Positions 1-11,022 of a stretch of DNA of 64,000 bases are shown here, in pieces. The stretch is from Agelaius tricolor (taxonomy: Eukaryota; Chordata; Aves; Passeriformes; Icteridae): assembly GCA_023055355.1 (NCBI GenBank), contig JALJCS010000054.1, forward strand, positions 1,488,001-1,552,000, in the 5' to 3' direction. How positions within the stretch are numbered: position 1 is the first letter of the stretch; each line of letters begins with the position of its first letter. Both the position numbers and the translations under genes were made by a program. The notes below the pieces were generated by a model. That model was not told the DNA's origin and searched no databases. It was given only the letters and a program-made list of their open reading frames with translations.

Positions 1-535
1 GCACAGAACTTCTGCAGAGCAGCCAAACTTCCTCAGTTAAAGCAATCAGTGCAAAACTTCTGCAGCTCAGTCAAACCTCCTCAGTAAAGCCACCAGAGAA
101 CTTCTCCAGAGCAGCCAAACTTCCTCAGTAAATCCACTATAGAACTTCTGCAGCTCAGTCAAACCTCCTCAGTAAAGCCACCAGCACAGAACTTCTCCAG
201 CGCAGCCAAACTTCCTCAGTAAATCCTATAGAACTTCTCCAGCCCAGCCCAAAGCCCCTCAGAGTAAAGCCACCACAGAACTCCAGAGCAGCCTAATCTC
301 CTCAGTTAGAGCCACCAAAGAACTTCTCCAGCCCAGCCAAAACCTCTCAGTTAAATCCACCAGGGAACTTCTCCAGCTCAGTCAAACCTCCTCAGTAAAG
401 CCACCAGAGAACTTTTCCAGCTCAGTCAAACCTCCTCACTTAAAGCCACCAGAGAACTTCTCCAGCCCAGTGAAATCTCCTCAGTAAAGCCACCAGGGAA
501 CTTCTCCAGCCCGGCCCAGCCTCCTCAGCGTGTCC
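1..535. repeat. Minisatellite, about 45-bp unit, about 12 copies
   Basis: Degenerate units built on AGAACTTCTCCAGCTCAGTC and AAACCTCCTCAGTAAAGCCA recur every 41-47 bp. The array runs off the start of the window, so its full length is unknown. Copies vary mainly at GCAG/TCCAG and AGCAGCC/CTCAGTC. Confidence 0.9.
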
Positions 536-737
536 CATCTGTGATGGGATCTTCCCACAGGGCTCAAGGTCACAACCACCATCTCCCAAGGGAATCCCCC
601 CTGGAAGTGCCCATGGCTGAGGGAAGGGTTAGGCCTTGTTGGGTGCAGCTGGTTGAATCCAGGAGAGCTCCGGGGTGCTCAGAGCTCAAAGCGTTCTCAT
701 CGTGCCTTAACGTGGGCGAGACAGCATCCCATTGATT

Positions 738-880
738 ATCAGGGAATCATGGAATGTTTGGGTGGGAAGGGACCCTAAAGCCCATCTCATTCCATGGCCA
801 GGGACACCTCCCACTGTCCCAGGTTGCTCCAAGTCCCGATGTCCAAGCTGATCTTGGACATTCCCACCCACAACCTGATC
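738..880 (-). mobile_element. CR1 LINE 3' fragment
   Basis: The plus strand reads GGAATCATGGAATGTTTGGG through the block CAGGGACACCTCCCACTGTC, the antisense of an avian CR1 3' end. It is short and 5'-truncated. Confidence 0.85.
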
Positions 881-2265
881 CTCTCTACGGCAGGTAGAGG
901 GTCTGCACCAGGAATTAAACCCATAAAAATGGGGAAATCCTTTGGGACCAGAGCGGGATTTAGCCCAAACCCCTCAGGCTGGCACCACAGGGAATGATCC
1001 CGATGCCTGCGTGCGCAACGCCACCAGGGAGGTTTTGGATCATGGCGCTGCCCTGAAAACAGCTCCAGCAGGAGATTATCTCCTCAAACACTCACAAAAG
1101 ACTCTTAACACGCTTTCCTGGCACCAAGGCGTGGCTTAGGAGCTCTCACCGACTCTCAGAGGCGCTTTACAAGCTGTGTTTAAACTGGGATTAAACGCGG
1201 AGTTTACGCCGTGCTTCCAGCTCGGCACCGCCGGTTTCGTTATCGTGGCACGGCAACGTTTGATCCCTGTGCTGGGAAGGGTTTTTTCCCCAGCTCTGCA
1301 AACTTGATTTGGATCTTCAGGCCACATCCATCTTCAGACAGAAGGAAAAATGGTTTTTTTATTTAAAAAAGGAGCCGAGCCGTGCGTTGCAGGGCAGGGT
1401 GCTCCATCTCCGGCTCGCCGCCGCTCCCAGGGTCCGGAGCGTCCATCACTCACCTCCCAGCAAACACCTGCACCAAAATGAAGATGAAGCATGGCAACCA
1501 TAAAGTTTAGCAGAGCTCTGGGGTTTTTTCTTTGCTTTTCATCATTTGTTTGTGCTTTTCTGACACGCTGGGTTATTTAAAACCCTGCTCGTGCCAATTC
1601 CTCATCTCTGAGAGCTGCGGGAAGTACGGCGCTGCCCGGCTGTGATTTTTCTTCATTAATTCCAACAGACACTTGAGTTTTAGCTGTGGCCAAGGAGTTT
1701 TGACAGAATCAGGGAATATCCTGAGTTGAGGGACCCACAGGATCGTGGATCCAAGCCTGGCCCTGCACAGACACCCCAAAATCCCACCCTGCCCATGCGA
1801 GTGTGTCCAATGCTCCTGGAGCTCTGGCAGCCTCGGGGCTGTGCCCATTCCCTGGGAGCCTGGACAGTGCCAGCACCCTCTGGATGAGGAATTTTTCCCT
1901 GAAATCCAGCCTGAGCCTCCCCTGGAACAGCTCCAGCATTCCCTGGTGCTGTCCCTGTCACAGCTGCCCCTTGGGATGAACAGATCCTGATGAGTTTCCC
2001 CTGAGCCTCCTCTGCTCCAGATGGACATTCCCAGTGCCCTCAAGCCCTCCATGTGTCATTGGGATGTTCCAGATGGAAGCAGAGGATGGGAAATCAAAGC
2101 TCTGCTGCCAAGACCTAGGACCTTGCTGAGGGCAGGGCATGGGGCTCCTGACCCTTCCTGGAAGAGCAGCAGAAAATCCCTGGAGTAGCTCACACTCCAC
2201 TTCAGCGGGAATTTACAGAGGATTGTAACTCTTGGAGAGGCCTTGGAGGTTCTCAGTTCCAGGTG
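881..2265. other. Intron, no feature seen
   Basis: Mostly single-copy sequence with a T-rich patch near 1350 and 1525. No open frame has exon-like splice sites and codon use. A minus-strand frame of 159 codons at 1573-2052 shows no recognisable domain. Confidence 0.6.
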
Positions 2266-2560
2266 AACCATGGAATGGTTTGGGTTGGATCTTAAATCCC
2301 AGGTGGATCCAAGCCCCAGTGTCCAACCTGGCCTTGGGCACTGCCAGGGATCCAGGGGCAGCCCCAGCAAATCTGGGAATCCCAGCCCAGGCAGGAATTC
2401 CTTGCCAAGATCCCAGCCCAATCTCCCCTTTCCCAGTGGGAGCCATTCCCTGGCTCCTGTCCCTGCAGGCCTTGTCCCCAGCCCCTCTCCAGCTCTCCTG
2501 GAGCCCCTCCAGGGACTCTGAGGATTCCCTGGAATTTTCCCTTTGCCAGGGGAACACCCC
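2266..2560 (-). mobile_element. CR1 LINE fragment
   Basis: Antisense CR1 beginning CCATGGAATGGTTTGGGTTG and including the blocks GATCCAGGGGCAGCCCCAGC and AATCTCCCCTTTCCCAGTGG. It is one of the longer copies and belongs to the same subfamily as those near 26.0, 28.2, 30.8 and 43.0 kb. Confidence 0.9.
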
Positions 2561-2815
2561 TCAGCAAGAACTTCATGAGCTTCCCCTGTGCTCACCTCTC
2601 CAGCCTGCCCAGGTCCCACTGGATGCCCTCCTTTCCCACACCACACAAAATAAAGACCCCAGGAAGGTTTTTCTGTCCCTGCTGACCAAAATTTCAGAGG
2701 AACAACCCTGTAACACCCCAAGCAGGGGTCAGATCAACCTGGGGAGGAACCCCAAGGGTGACCCACACCTGCCCTGAGCACCAAATTCTGGTCAGGAGAG
2801 AGTGAATGAGAAGTG
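2545..2815. repeat. Duplicated block, copy 1
   Basis: Starts near GGGGAACACCCCTC and ends near GTCAGGAGAGAGTGAATGAG. It is nearly identical to 5013-5285, differing by scattered substitutions and small gaps. It continues directly from the CR1 fragment before it. An AATAAA lies inside (CACAAAATAAAGACC). It may be an unclassified transposon or a local duplication. Confidence 0.85.
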
Positions 2816-3966
2816 ACCCCAGAAATGGGTGAAAAGGAGCCAACAATTGAGATGAAATGTCACATAATTAAGCCTGAAACAGGGAAAAGGATGGGAAAAG
2901 CAATTTCATCATCAGGGCTTGGCAGCACCATGACTCTGAGAGGCTTCCCCAAGTGGAAGGGGCACTTCAGGATGTTCCTTATGGGAATGTTCCCCCAGGA
3001 CTTATTACAGAGATGGCAAAGGAGATCCAAACAAGCCCAGAAGCAGCTTCTGGCTCAGCCTTCCCTCCTTCTGCCTTTTCCACACAGGATTAGGCCAGGC
3101 CTGAAACTGTTTCAGGTGCAAATGCCCACTGTCCTGACTGTGAACCTGAATCTTCTCAGGCCAGCTGAGAACATGACCTTTTATTCACATTACTCTTGAA
3201 GTTTAAACACCTAAAAATCTTTTCTTAAAAAACACTCAGTTTTTCCTCTCACAGAACACATGGATGCCTCACAGTTTAGATCCAGTATTATCTGAAGAAA
3301 AGCAAAACTATATAGAAATATTTTTTTCTGCTTTTTAAGCCTGAATCCCTTTCCCCCTTTGTATTTATTATCAGAGAACTCGGAGATGCCACAGGAGTTT
3401 CAATCACGGTGTTAAATGTCTGCTCAGAGAACAGAAGGTACCACCAGGGATGAGCAGCAGCTCCTACCCTGGGCACCGAGATTTAAAACCCTCCCAGAAT
3501 TTATGGGTTTCACTCCTTATAAATAAGACCCGACTTAATCCTTTCCTGCCTCACCCCTGCGCTCCACGAGTTACTGCAGCTCCTTATAAAGTCAGCCCTG
3601 GCTTGTGAACATCAATTTCAGGCCATTTCCCCGGGAATACAGCGGGAAATCTGCTGGATAAGCAGCTGCTGCTGACAGGAGACAAACGAGCGCGCGGCCG
3701 CTGATATATCAGCGCTAATAAGCTGCTGCTGCGGCTGAAGGTTGTTTGTATTCCCGCTTGGAACGGCTCTGGCTGGCAGGAATCGAGCACATCCTCCTGC
3801 CACAGATGCCCACCTCGGCTCTCAGGAGCTTATTTACGATGGGGTTTCGCTTCAGGGCAGTTTTTTTGTTGTTGTTTTTTTTTTTTTTTGAGTTTTCCTG
3901 CAGCGCTGGAAGAGCCGGACTCGCCCGGGACACACGGAGCTGAGTCTGGCATGGACGTGTTTGCCC
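2816..3966. other. Intron, single-copy; AT-rich part at 3180-3400
   Basis: No coding signal. The part at 3640-3790 (CTGATATATCAGCGCTAATA, then repeated GCTGCTGCTG) is repeat-free and might be conserved. A poly-T tract lies at about 3878-3890. Confidence 0.5.
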
Positions 3967-4742
3967 ACAGCCACAACCCTCCCAAAATGGTTACCCCCCT
4001 GAAATGGTTACCTGCCCCAACCCTCCCAAAATGGTTACCCTCCTGAAATGGTTACCTGCCCCAATCCTCCCAAAATCATTATCCACCCCAACCCTCCTGA
4101 AATTGTTACCCTCCTGAAATGGTTACCTGACCCAACCCTCTCAAAATCGTTACGCACCCCAACCCACCCAAAATCATTACCATCCCAAAATCATTACCCA
4201 TCCCAACCCTCCCAAAATGGTTACCCTCCCCAAAATCATTACCCTCCTAAAATGGTTACCCGCCCCAATCATCCCAAAATCGTTACCCACCCCAACCCTC
4301 CCGAAATGGTTACCTGCCCGAACCCTCTCAAAATCGTCACCCACCCCAATCCTCCCAAAATGTTGCCCTTCCAAAATGGTTACCTGCCCCAACCCTCCCA
4401 AAGTCATTACCCACCCCAACCCTCTCAAAATGGTTACCCTCCCAAAATCATTACCCTCCTGAAATGGTTACCTGCCCCAATCATCCCAAAATTGTTACCC
4501 ACCCCAATTCTCCCAAAATCATTACCCCTCTAACCTTCCTGAAATTGTTACCCATCCCAACCCTCCCAAATTCATTACCCTCCTGAAATGGTTACCCGCC
4601 CCAATCATCCCAAAATCACTACCCACCCCAACGCTCCCAAAATTGTTACCCACCCCAACCCTCCTGAAATCATCACCCACCCCAACCCTCCTGAAATCAT
4701 TACCCTCCCGAAATGGTTGGTTACCCTCCCGAAATGGTGCCC
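3967..4742. repeat. C-rich minisatellite, about 27-bp unit, roughly 30 copies
   Basis: Units such as CCCCAACCCTCCCAAAATGG plus TTACCTG repeat with many shortened versions (about 18 bp). Long open frames on both strands here (161 and 168 codons) are consequences of the repeat. Confidence 0.9.
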
Positions 4743-4880
4743 TGCCCCACCCTCGGTGGCGGTGCCAGGACCTGTGCCCTGGCACGCAGCGGGATCCCCG
4801 CGGTGTCGCCGCAGCTGTCGGGAGCTCACAGGAGCCGCCGCGCTCAGCCGGCCCCGCGCTAATTCCCCGATGATTTTCGG
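4743..4880. other. Short CpG-rich patch
   Basis: CpG is dense here (GGGATCCCCGCGGTGTCGCC, GGAGCCGCCGCGCTC), in contrast to the array before it. There is no convincing promoter element or open frame with splice sites. It could be a small CpG island or the edge of an old array. Confidence 0.3.
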
Positions 4881-5012
4881 GAGCGTGGCAGAAGCTGGGG
4901 CACTCCCAAAGGCCTTGTCCCCGTGCCAGCACCCTGAGCAGACACCAGTGACGTCCTGATCCTGCTCCCCAGCGTGGCTCCAGCCCTGCCTGGGATTCAG
5001 GAACAGCTTCTC

Positions 5013-5310
5013 TTCTCCAGGGGAACACCCCTCGGGATGAGCTTCATGAGCTTCCCCTGTGCTCACCTCTCCAGCCTGCCCAGGTCCCACTGGATGCCCT
5101 CCTTTCCCACACCACACAAAATAAAAGCCCCAGGAAGGTTTTCTGTCCCTACTGAGCAAAATTTCAGAGGAACAAACCCCTTAACACCCCAAGCAGGGGT
5201 CAGATCAACCTGGGGAGGAACCCCAAGGGTGACCCACACCTGCCCTGGGCACCAAATTCTGGTCAGGAGAGAGTGAATGAGAAGCGACACCCTGGTCAGG
5301 AGAGAGTGAA
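5013..5310. repeat. Duplicated block, copy 2
   Basis: Second copy of the block at 2545-2815, starting TTCTCCAGGGGAACACCCCT. At its 3' end a 30-bp piece (CTGGTCAGGAGAGAGTGAAT) is tandemly repeated, which copy 1 lacks. Confidence 0.85.
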
Positions 5311-5820
5311 TGCCCAGACACCCTGGTCCCTCCAGCTCAGGAACAATTTGTCCAAAGGAGAGGATCAGATCTGGACAGGGAACAAAGAGCGGGAATGCAG
5401 CCCTGAGCTGAGCACTCTGCAGGGAAAGGGGAAAACACACACCTCAAAGGCACCAATGCTCCTTTACCGACGTGGCAGAAAACTGAAGAGCTTCATACCC
5501 CATGAAGCAATCCCAGGAACAGCTCTGTGGGGTCATTCATTATTAAAGACCTTTGCAAATCCCATCAAAACCTGGATTTGCACTGGGAAGAACAGGGATC
5601 ACAGGTGAAAGCTGGCAGATCTCCATGGCCAAGATGCCCAAACCTCTCCTTGGTCCAACCTCAGTCAAACAAAGCCATTCCAAGGGTGTTATCCCAGCAA
5701 AATCCACAGATTTATTCTTTTGTGGCTCATTCCTAGCAATGAATCCCTCTGTCCACAGCTCCTAATAGAACCTCGGGGTTGCCATGACACCTTGCAAGGT
5801 GACACTGCCCTCCCTGTGCC
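5311..5820. other. Intron, no feature seen
   Basis: Single-copy sequence. Open frames are short and lack splice signals. Confidence 0.6.
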
Positions 5821-6056
5821 ACCCAGGATCCCTCTGGACACACAGGAAGGATCCAGAAGGTTCCCTGAGGCTCAAGGTGACCCAGGATCCCTCTGGACAC
5901 ACAGGAAGGATCCAGAAGGTTCCCTGAGGCTCAAGGTGACCCAGGATCTCTCTGGACACACAGGAAGGATCCAGAAGGTTCCCTGTGGATCAAGGTGACC
6001 CAGGATCCCTCTGGACACACAGGAAGGATCCAGAAGGTTCCCTGTGGCCACTCCAA
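5821..6056. repeat. 59-bp tandem repeat, four copies
   Basis: ACCCAGGATCCCTCTGGACA starts each unit, at 5821, 5880, 5939 and 5998, with almost no divergence. The constant period and high identity indicate recent expansion. Confidence 0.95.
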
Positions 6057-6130
6057 ACACTGAAAGGGAGGAGCCAAGCTCCAAATCTCTCCCAGAGATG
6101 CAGCCAAGGGGCTCCTACAAGAACACACCA

Positions 6131-6260
6131 CCACAGGATCACTGAGGCTGGAAAAGCCCTCCAGGATCACCGAGTCCAGTCTGTGACCAAACCACACCTT
6201 GTCCCCATCCTGAGCGCTGAGTGCCACGTCCAGGTGGTACCTCCAGGCCTGGGGGCTCTC
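6131..6260 (-). mobile_element. CR1 LINE 3' fragment, second subfamily
   Basis: The plus strand reads CACTGAGGCTGGAAAAGCCC then GATCACCGAGTCCAG, the antisense end of the CR1 type whose 3' end reads GGTTGGAAAAGCC. Confidence 0.75.
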
Positions 6261-6429
6261 CCTGGGCCATCCCAAAGCCCAGTGTCCATCCTGCTTGAGG
6301 AGAGCAGCCACAAAATCCTCTCTTTCCATGCAGATCCCACCCCTGGGCAGGCAGGGAAGGCTGTGGGCTCCCAGGGGCAGCCCCGGTGGGGAAGGGCCAC
6401 GCGGAGGCTCTGGAGCCGGCCCTGCTGCC

Positions 6430-6620
6430 GGGAGCGTTTGTTTAGACACGGCCAATCTGTTCCCAATTAGGGAGAGGAAACGCCAAGAGGCTGCCTTGTT
6501 AATTAAGGAACTGGCTATCAAAGGACTCATTAAGAGCTACTGAAATGGAATGGTTGTTCAAATAAATACCCATTAATCTTAACGTGCAATCAGGAACGCG
6601 CTGCCAGTCCCCGCCACCCT
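6430..6620. promoter_or_regulatory. Repeat-free AT-rich island, possible conserved element
   Basis: The stretch contains several homeodomain-type cores: CCCAATTAGGG, GTTAATTAAGG, ACTCATTAAGAG and CCCATTAATC. It is unlike the repeat-rich surroundings. A regulatory role is only an inference from composition and motif density. Confidence 0.25.
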
Positions 6621-6637
6621 GCAGGAGCACCTCTGGC

Positions 6638-6800
6638 TGCCAGGGAATCGTGGAATGGGTTGGGTTGGATCCCAAAGATCACCCAGGTCCACCCTGGCAC
6701 CTCCCACTATCCCAGGGTGCTCCAAGCCCTATCCTTGGGCTCTTCCAGGGGTCCAGGGGCAGCCACAGCCTCCCTTCACCTGTTGGTACCTCCTGCACTT
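6638..6800 (-). mobile_element. CR1 LINE 3' fragment
   Basis: Antisense CR1 beginning AATCGTGGAATGGGTTGGGT, including GGGGTCCAGGGGCAGCCACA. It is diverged and has small deletions. Confidence 0.8.
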
Positions 6801-8510
6801 CCCCTGGCCCCAACCAGGTGGGATGTGGTCCCAGAAATCCAAACCCAACTCCTGCTGTAGCAGGAGAACCCTCCCAGCGACTCCCCGAGGAACTAACGCA
6901 GTATTTCCATGGAAAACAAAGCCTGACAGGCTCCAAGTGCTCTCAGAGTTTCCAATTATTTTTTTTAGCTACCAGCAGAATTCCTTCTTCGCCCACAACA
7001 AGCATCGGGATTGATGCGATTAAGGATATTTAGACGTGCAAAATCCAGGGACTTCAGACAGCAGAAAAGCAGGCCAGAAAATGGGAATCCTTTGGTATTA
7101 AATGTACAATTTTCTATAAACACCACGAGTTGTCCCCATAATTTCAACACTGAATTTCCTGACTTTCCCAATCCATAAGGCAGCGCTGGGATGTTTTGCA
7201 GAGGATGGAAACGTGATGGGGAAATAATGAGCAATTGTTTGGTAGCACAAACCCCAGGATAATCCCAGTGGATCCTCTCTCTGTGGCCACAGATGGAGAC
7301 TTCAGACCCTGCAGACCTCCCAGGGCTCATCTCCTGCTCCAGAAGCTTCTGGATCCCCTGGCTGCCTCAAATCCCCCTAAACTGGGGGCAAATTGAGTCA
7401 ATCAGCTCTGGAAATTTTTCCTGCCTTGCCTGTCTTGTCCTGATTTGCCTTTTTTTTTTTTTAAACAACAGTTCTGCACTCACTGAAGGTGGCAGAAAAA
7501 CCCCAAACCATCACCCAAAAGCACAAACACTTCCCAAAGCGTCAAAACAAATGAACGACGAGTACCTGTGATTTTTAAAAATATTTTTAAGAGGTTTACT
7601 TAAAAAATAAACCTTTCATTATTTGCCCAAAAGTCAATTTTCAACTGGACCAAGTGGGTTTTTTTGTGGAGATTTTTGGTTGGATTTTTTTTTTCTGGTT
7701 TGTTTTGGGTGTTTTCAGCTTTGTTTTAGTTTAAAAAAACCACACAAATCATACAAAACCTCTACCAAGGAAAAAAAAAAGAAAAAAAAAAGACAACACA
7801 AAAGCTGTGGTTCTGCACTCAAGATCCTGCAAAGAAATGGGTTCCCCAGGACAAAGAGGTCCCAAAGAATGAGAAGATGCCCAAGCAAGGACACCCCAAG
7901 CCCCAGTGATGTGTCTGGTTGGTTGCCAATATCACCCCGAGCTTGGTGGCCTCCAGAGTTGTCCCCTCAAGGCTGGGGCTCAGCTCAGTCACCACCGTGG
8001 CCACACCAACCTCCAGGGCTGCATCCCACACAAACCCTGCAGGTACCAAGAAAACTCTTAATTAATTCTATTTACTCAGCTTTGCAGCACTCATTAAGAA
8101 TAGATCCCTTTTTTGTCCCTAATTTTTTCTTATGGAAGGAGGACGGGAGCAGAGCCATTCCTGGTTTCCAGCTGTGGGCTCTGTCACTCCGCGCTGACGT
8201 GACACACGTGGCACACGAGGGGTGGCTGACGTGGTGTGGCCACCAACGGGCCCTGAGTGACTTCAGCCCCTGGCAGACCTGGATTTGATCCCTGGCTCCG
8301 TGGAGCCATCCCAGGAGCTGAACACTGGAGCCACTGTGTGGATTTTTTATGGAGCTGGAAAAAGGGGCCGGAGCCAAGTTAGGAGGTGACGTTCACGTGG
8401 CTTTGGGATTTGCCAAGGAAAAGAAGAAGGAGGGAAACCTTCCAGCCAAGGTTGGCTTGTGGGTCAGGGCTCCTGGGCACATGGGAATGGCTGCTGGAGG
8501 AAGGGATATT
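6801..8510. other. Intron, AT-rich single-copy sequence
   Basis: Poly-T and poly-A runs lie at 7450-7465, 7687-7695 and 7770-7795. No exon-like signal is seen. Confidence 0.55.
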
Positions 8511-8843
8511 CAATGGGATGCTCCTCAGCCTTGGATCAATGGGATGCTCCTCAGCCTTGGATCAACAAGATGCTGCTCAGCTTTGGATCAATAGGATGTT
8601 CCTCAGTCTTGGATCCATGGGACTCTCCTCTGCCATGGATCAATAGGATGTTCCTTAATCTTGGATCCATGGGATGCTCCTTAGCCTTGTATCAATAGGA
8701 TGATCATCAGCCTTGGACCAACGGGATGTTCCTCAGTCTAGGATCCATGGGATGATCCTCAGCCTTGGATCCATGGAATACTCCAAGCCTTGAACCAATG
8801 GGATGTTCCTCAGCGCTGGATCCATGGGATCCTCTGAACCTTG
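8511..8843. repeat. 26-bp minisatellite, about 12 copies
   Basis: The unit GGGATGCTCCTCAGCCTTGG plus ATCAAT repeats with point variation (TTCCTTAATC, GATCATCAG). The array ends at GAACCTTGGAGC. Confidence 0.95.
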
Positions 8844-10136
8844 GAGCTCCTGATGACTCAAGAAAAGAGGCGATGTCTGCACACACATTTGTTTGGGAAG
8901 GCATTTTGGATTCCATCCACACTGGGACACAGGGAATGGCCAATGTCACTGTCACCATGACAGCAGCGTCCCTTCCAACAGCCCCAACACCCACTCCCGG
9001 CCAGGACAGACATCCATGCCCTGATTTCCCAGGAATGGGGAGGCCTCTTCTGCCCAGGATCGGCCATTCCAGAAGTGATGAACCTTGGGTCACCCATGGA
9101 AGAACCCTCGCTGCTGGGATTTTGGCCTTGACTGTGACCACCCCTATCTCAGTTCGAGAGACATGAACGTCCCACCATGGAAGATCTCAGGTTCACCACA
9201 GAAAACCTATGGAGAGCAGCACCAATCAACCCAATTCCAAGCAGGATTTGTCTCCTGCAAAGACCAACTCAACTGGAGAACTCCAAAGAGCCAAAATGTG
9301 GAGGAGCTCCAACCAACCTGGAAGGCCCCATTCCCTGCCTGAGCCAGGATCTCTCCCAAATTCCCGTGGAAGCTGAGCCCATTCCAGTGGCTGCATTCCA
9401 GAGGTGTAGAAAAACTCCACAGGGTGTCCTTTGCCAAACACTTCCCACCTTGATGATATTTTGGGAAAACGGGATCTGACAACAGGACCAACGCATGGCA
9501 GAGCTGAACTCCCACCAGAAGCTCAGGGACAACCAGACAAACAACAACAAAAAAAAAAAGGGGGAAGAAAAGAGAAAAGCAAACCCAGCAATTATCCTCA
9601 CCACACCAAAAATAAACCGGCCACTGCAGCCCGATACAAATCCCTGACATTCCAACAAAAGAGGAAGAAAACTTTGGCTGTGCCCAAGATGCCCAAGGTC
9701 AACAGCTGGAAGTATTTTGGCTGGAGCTGGGGGAAGCTCAAGGAAGAGGGAAATCACACTGGGGGTGATGGTCACAACCAGCTCCTGCAGACAGGGCTGA
9801 AAGGGGCTTTTATTAAAAATATTTAATGCTGTTTTATTCGGTTTGGGGCTTTTTGGGGGTCTTTAATGATTTGTGGAGTAGCCAGCTCCATGGAAAGGTT
9901 TTTCCTCTGAAGGAATCAAGAGGTCTTGGAATCATGAGAAGCCTGAAAAGGAGAAGCAAAAACACCCAACAGCAAAGGCACAACTCAAGGAGGTTGGAAC
10001 CACAGAAATCGTGGGATTTGGGATATCAGAGGCTCTGGGACAGGAGCAGGCACAGGAACACACAATTTGTCACTGTGTCAGAGCCAATGAGTGACTTCTG
10101 CTTGATGATTTTTGTTAAATAGGAAAAAAATGAACA
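8844..10136. other. Intron, no feature seen
   Basis: Single-copy sequence with an A-rich run at 9545-9560. No supported gene. Confidence 0.55.
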
Positions 10137-10214
10137 GGGGAAGGGAAGGGAAGGGAAGGGAAGGGAAGGGAAGGGAAGGGAAGGGAAGGGAAGGGAAGGG
10201 AAGGGAAGGGAAGG
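10137..10214. repeat. (GGGAA)n microsatellite, about 15 copies
   Basis: A perfect pentanucleotide run of AAGGG units, interrupted only at its ends. It is likely length-polymorphic. Confidence 0.98.
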
Positions 10215-10794
10215 ACCTCGGGATGCAGATGGCACAGCCGAGCACAGGGCAGCTCCTTTGGAGCCCTAAAGAGCCCAGAGTGAGCAGAGATCTCCTCTGG
10301 AAGCTCCAGGGTTTGCAGCAAAGTTGGGAAGCTGCTGGGGAAAATCAGGCTATGTAAACATGCAAAAAACCAAGGAAACAGAAGATTCCACAATCTCTGT
10401 CTTTTTCCTTGTTCAACACCCAAAAGCAGAGCAGGATATTTTTAATTAAATGATTTTTTGGGAGTCAAGAACGTGGAAATGGTTGGGTGCAGAGCCTGTA
10501 TCACCCAAAATGAGCTGGAGCATCCAGCTGCTCTCCGGGCTCCTGCAGTGCTGCAGGATCTCTCCAATGACCTCCACACCAGCCACAGGTGGGAAAGATT
10601 CCTGCCAGCCCAGGTTTGGGGTGGGACATCATCTGACCCTGAGAAATTCCAGGAATTACTCTAGCAACTACTCTAGGAATTACTATAGGAATTAGAACTT
10701 ATCCTGGTTTGCCACTGGGTTTAACTGCAGGCACTCAAGAACAGAACCACCTGATCCCAACTGTCCCACCAGGCTGGAAGTTGAGCCTGGCAAC

Positions 10795-11022
10795 AAAATC
10801 ACAGAATCCTGGAATGGTTTGGATTGGGATGGACCTTGAAGATCATCCATGGGCAGGACACCTCCCACTGTCCCAGGTGGCTCCAAGCCCCAATGTCCAA
10901 CCCGGCCTTGGACACTTCCAGGGATCCAGGGGCAGCCACAGCCAATCTGGGAATCCCATTCCAGGGCCTCACCCCCCTCACAGGGAAGAATTCCTTCCCA
11001 ATATTCCATGTAAATCTCCCCA
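10795..11022 (-). mobile_element. CR1 LINE 3' fragment
   Basis: Antisense CR1 starting TCACAGAATCCTGGAATGGT and running through CACAGGGAAGAATTCCTTCC. It retains the CCAATATTCCATGTAAATCT part that the younger copies lack. Confidence 0.9.

Noticed and set aside
1448..1490. Minus-strand GTGAGTGATG donor with a nearby GGTGCAG acceptor, possible 14-nt exon
   Set aside because: Too short, frame-shifting and without a recognisable coding match; the expected next EXOC6B exon (GKVAQT) is not there.
3967..4742. Interstitial telomere
   Set aside because: CCCCAACCCT resembles telomeric repeats but the unit is about 27 bp and lacks CCCTAA periodicity.
4048..5159. 161-184-codon open frames over the C-rich array
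   Set aside because: Repeat artefacts.
2545..5310. A full LTR retrotransposon bounded by the two 270-bp blocks
   Set aside because: The interior is a minisatellite and single-copy sequence without gag or pol, and the blocks lack TG...CA ends and a target-site duplication.
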